A stretch of DNA of 11,850 bases from Holophagales bacterium UBA2201 (lineage in GTDB: Bacteria; Acidobacteriota; Thermoanaerobaculia; UBA2201): NCBI GenBank assembly GCA_002327305.1, contig DCUZ01000118.1, forward strand, positions 1 through 11,850, written 5' to 3'. The position numbers and the translations under genes were made by a program. The notes beneath the pieces were generated by a model, which was given only the letters and a program-made list of their open reading frames with translations, was not told where the DNA came from and did not search any database. Below, one piece after another: positions 11,206 through 11,850 of the stretch (positions are counted from its first letter, which is position 1; each line of letters starts with the position of its first letter).

Positions 11206-11850
11206 ATGCAGGTCTTCGTCATGCTGCTGTTTGTTCTATGCATCGTGGCCGTTCCGGCTTTGGTGCTGTTCCTGATCGAGCGGAGCCGGAGACTGGCCCT
11301 CCAGGAGCGGGTGGAGGCGCTGGAACGGCGCGTGGGCGACATGTCGCGCGCCCTGGCCGGGCTCCTCCGGCGCGACCGGGCCCCCGCCCCCCCGCCCGCC
11401 GACGAGGCCGCGACGCAGGTGATCGCCCCCCCGCCCGTTCCCCCGGATACACAGCCCCCCCCGCCGCCTCCGCCGAATGTCCCCGCGCCGGCGCCGGCCG
11501 CGCCTGAACCGGCGGACCGTCCCGCGCGTCCGGCCGCCCCGGCGCCGATGACCGCCTCCGTCGGTTTCGAACAGCGCCTCGCCACCCAGTGGACCACCTG
11601 GTTGGGGGCGGTGGCCCTCCTCCTGGCCGGCATCTTCCTGGTGAAGCTCTCCATCGAGTGGGGAATTCTCGGCCCCAGGGCCCGCGTGGCCGGAGCGTAT
11701 CTCGGGGGCGTCGCCCTGCTGGCCCTCGGGGAACGCCTCCGGGCCCGCTCGTACGCCGCGGCCCAGGGGGCCTCCGCCGCGGGGATCGCCGTCCTCTACG
11801 CCGCCACGATGGCTTCGGCCAACCTCTACCACTTCATCGGGGCCCTCCCG
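11206..11850 (+). CDS. DUF2339 multi-pass membrane protein, N-terminal part (runs off window)
   Basis: ATG 11206 follows AAGGAGG with a 4-base gap, and the frame is open to the window end (215 codons). A transmembrane helix (about 3-24) is followed by a short coiled coil (25-56, LQERVEALERRVGDMSRAL), a long Pro/Ala-rich linker (57-115, including seven consecutive prolines at 84-90), and then FEQRLATQWTTWLGAVALLLAGIFLVKLSIEWGILGP-type sequence from 121, the recognisable entry into the multi-helix DUF2339 domain. Further helices follow (about 160-176, 187-205). Complete family members are commonly 800-1000 residues with more than 20 helices; function is unknown. The Pro-rich linker probably spaces the anchor from the main domain. 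Confidence 0.85.
   Translation, partial: MQVFVMLLFVLCIVAVPALVLFLIERSRRLALQERVEALERRVGDMSRALAGLLRRDRAPAPPPADEAATQVIAPPPVPPDTQPPPPPPPNVPAPAPAAPEPADRPARPAAPAPMTASVGFEQRLATQWTTWLGAVALLLAGIFLVKLSIEWGILGPRARVAGAYLGGVALLALGERLRARSYAAAQGASAAGIAVLYAATMASANLYHFIGALP

Noticed and set aside
1..11850. tRNA or rRNA genes
   Set aside because: No cloverleaf with a T-loop signature and no rRNA-like sequence was found by eye on either strand.

Overview
The window looks like chromosome from a high-GC, Gram-negative bacterium. Most genes are strongly G/C-biased at third codon positions. The proteins include an outer-membrane beta-barrel, Sec-exported proteins, a lipoprotein and two Spy/CpxP-type periplasmic proteins. 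Gene content (large secreted beta-lactamase-fold hydrolase, CNHC redoxin, anti-sigma-like protein followed by two Spy-like proteins, DUF2339 protein) would suit Acidobacteriota or a similar environmental lineage. That placement is inference; there is no rRNA or other marker here.

Layout. 1-600: a less GC-rich, disturbed end with the N-terminus of a conserved hypothetical gene (minus strand, running off the edge), an RBS-region hairpin, and a fragment of a beta-sandwich-like protein. 660-2075 (-): aspartate ammonia-lyase aspA with an extended -10 promoter. 2076-2422: gene-free leader with interleaved inverted repeats and a strong hairpin. 2423-3010 (+): outer-membrane beta-barrel. 3011-3402: convergent intergenic region with terminator-like hairpins. 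3403-5619 (-): large secreted serine hydrolase. 5620-5943: repeat-filled gap. 5944-8066 (-): apparent operon of a CNHC redoxin, the transglycosylase mtgA and an unrecognised secreted protein. 8156-9619 (+): divergent operon of an anti-sigma-like membrane protein and two Spy/CpxP-like proteins, ending in a terminator. 9699-10909 (+): probably leaderless, Cys-rich lipoprotein overlapping a TSUP (TauE/SafE, YfcA-like) permease. 10907-11157: compound short tandem array. 11206-end (+): N-terminal part of a DUF2339 multi-pass membrane protein.

Functional theme: mostly envelope biology (peptidoglycan synthesis, periplasmic chaperones, redox, outer membrane, export) plus aspartate catabolism.

The most unusual feature is the intergenic repeat content. 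Short tandem arrays with units of 6, 7, 8 and 9 bp fill gaps; several begin exactly at the stop codon of the upstream gene, and two stop codons are the first triplet of a 7-bp unit. Two copies of a 25-bp palindrome differ only by a compensated base-pair change, and a pseudoknot-compatible pair of 10-bp inverted repeats lies upstream of the beta-barrel gene. No complete defence system, CRISPR array, tRNA or rRNA was seen.
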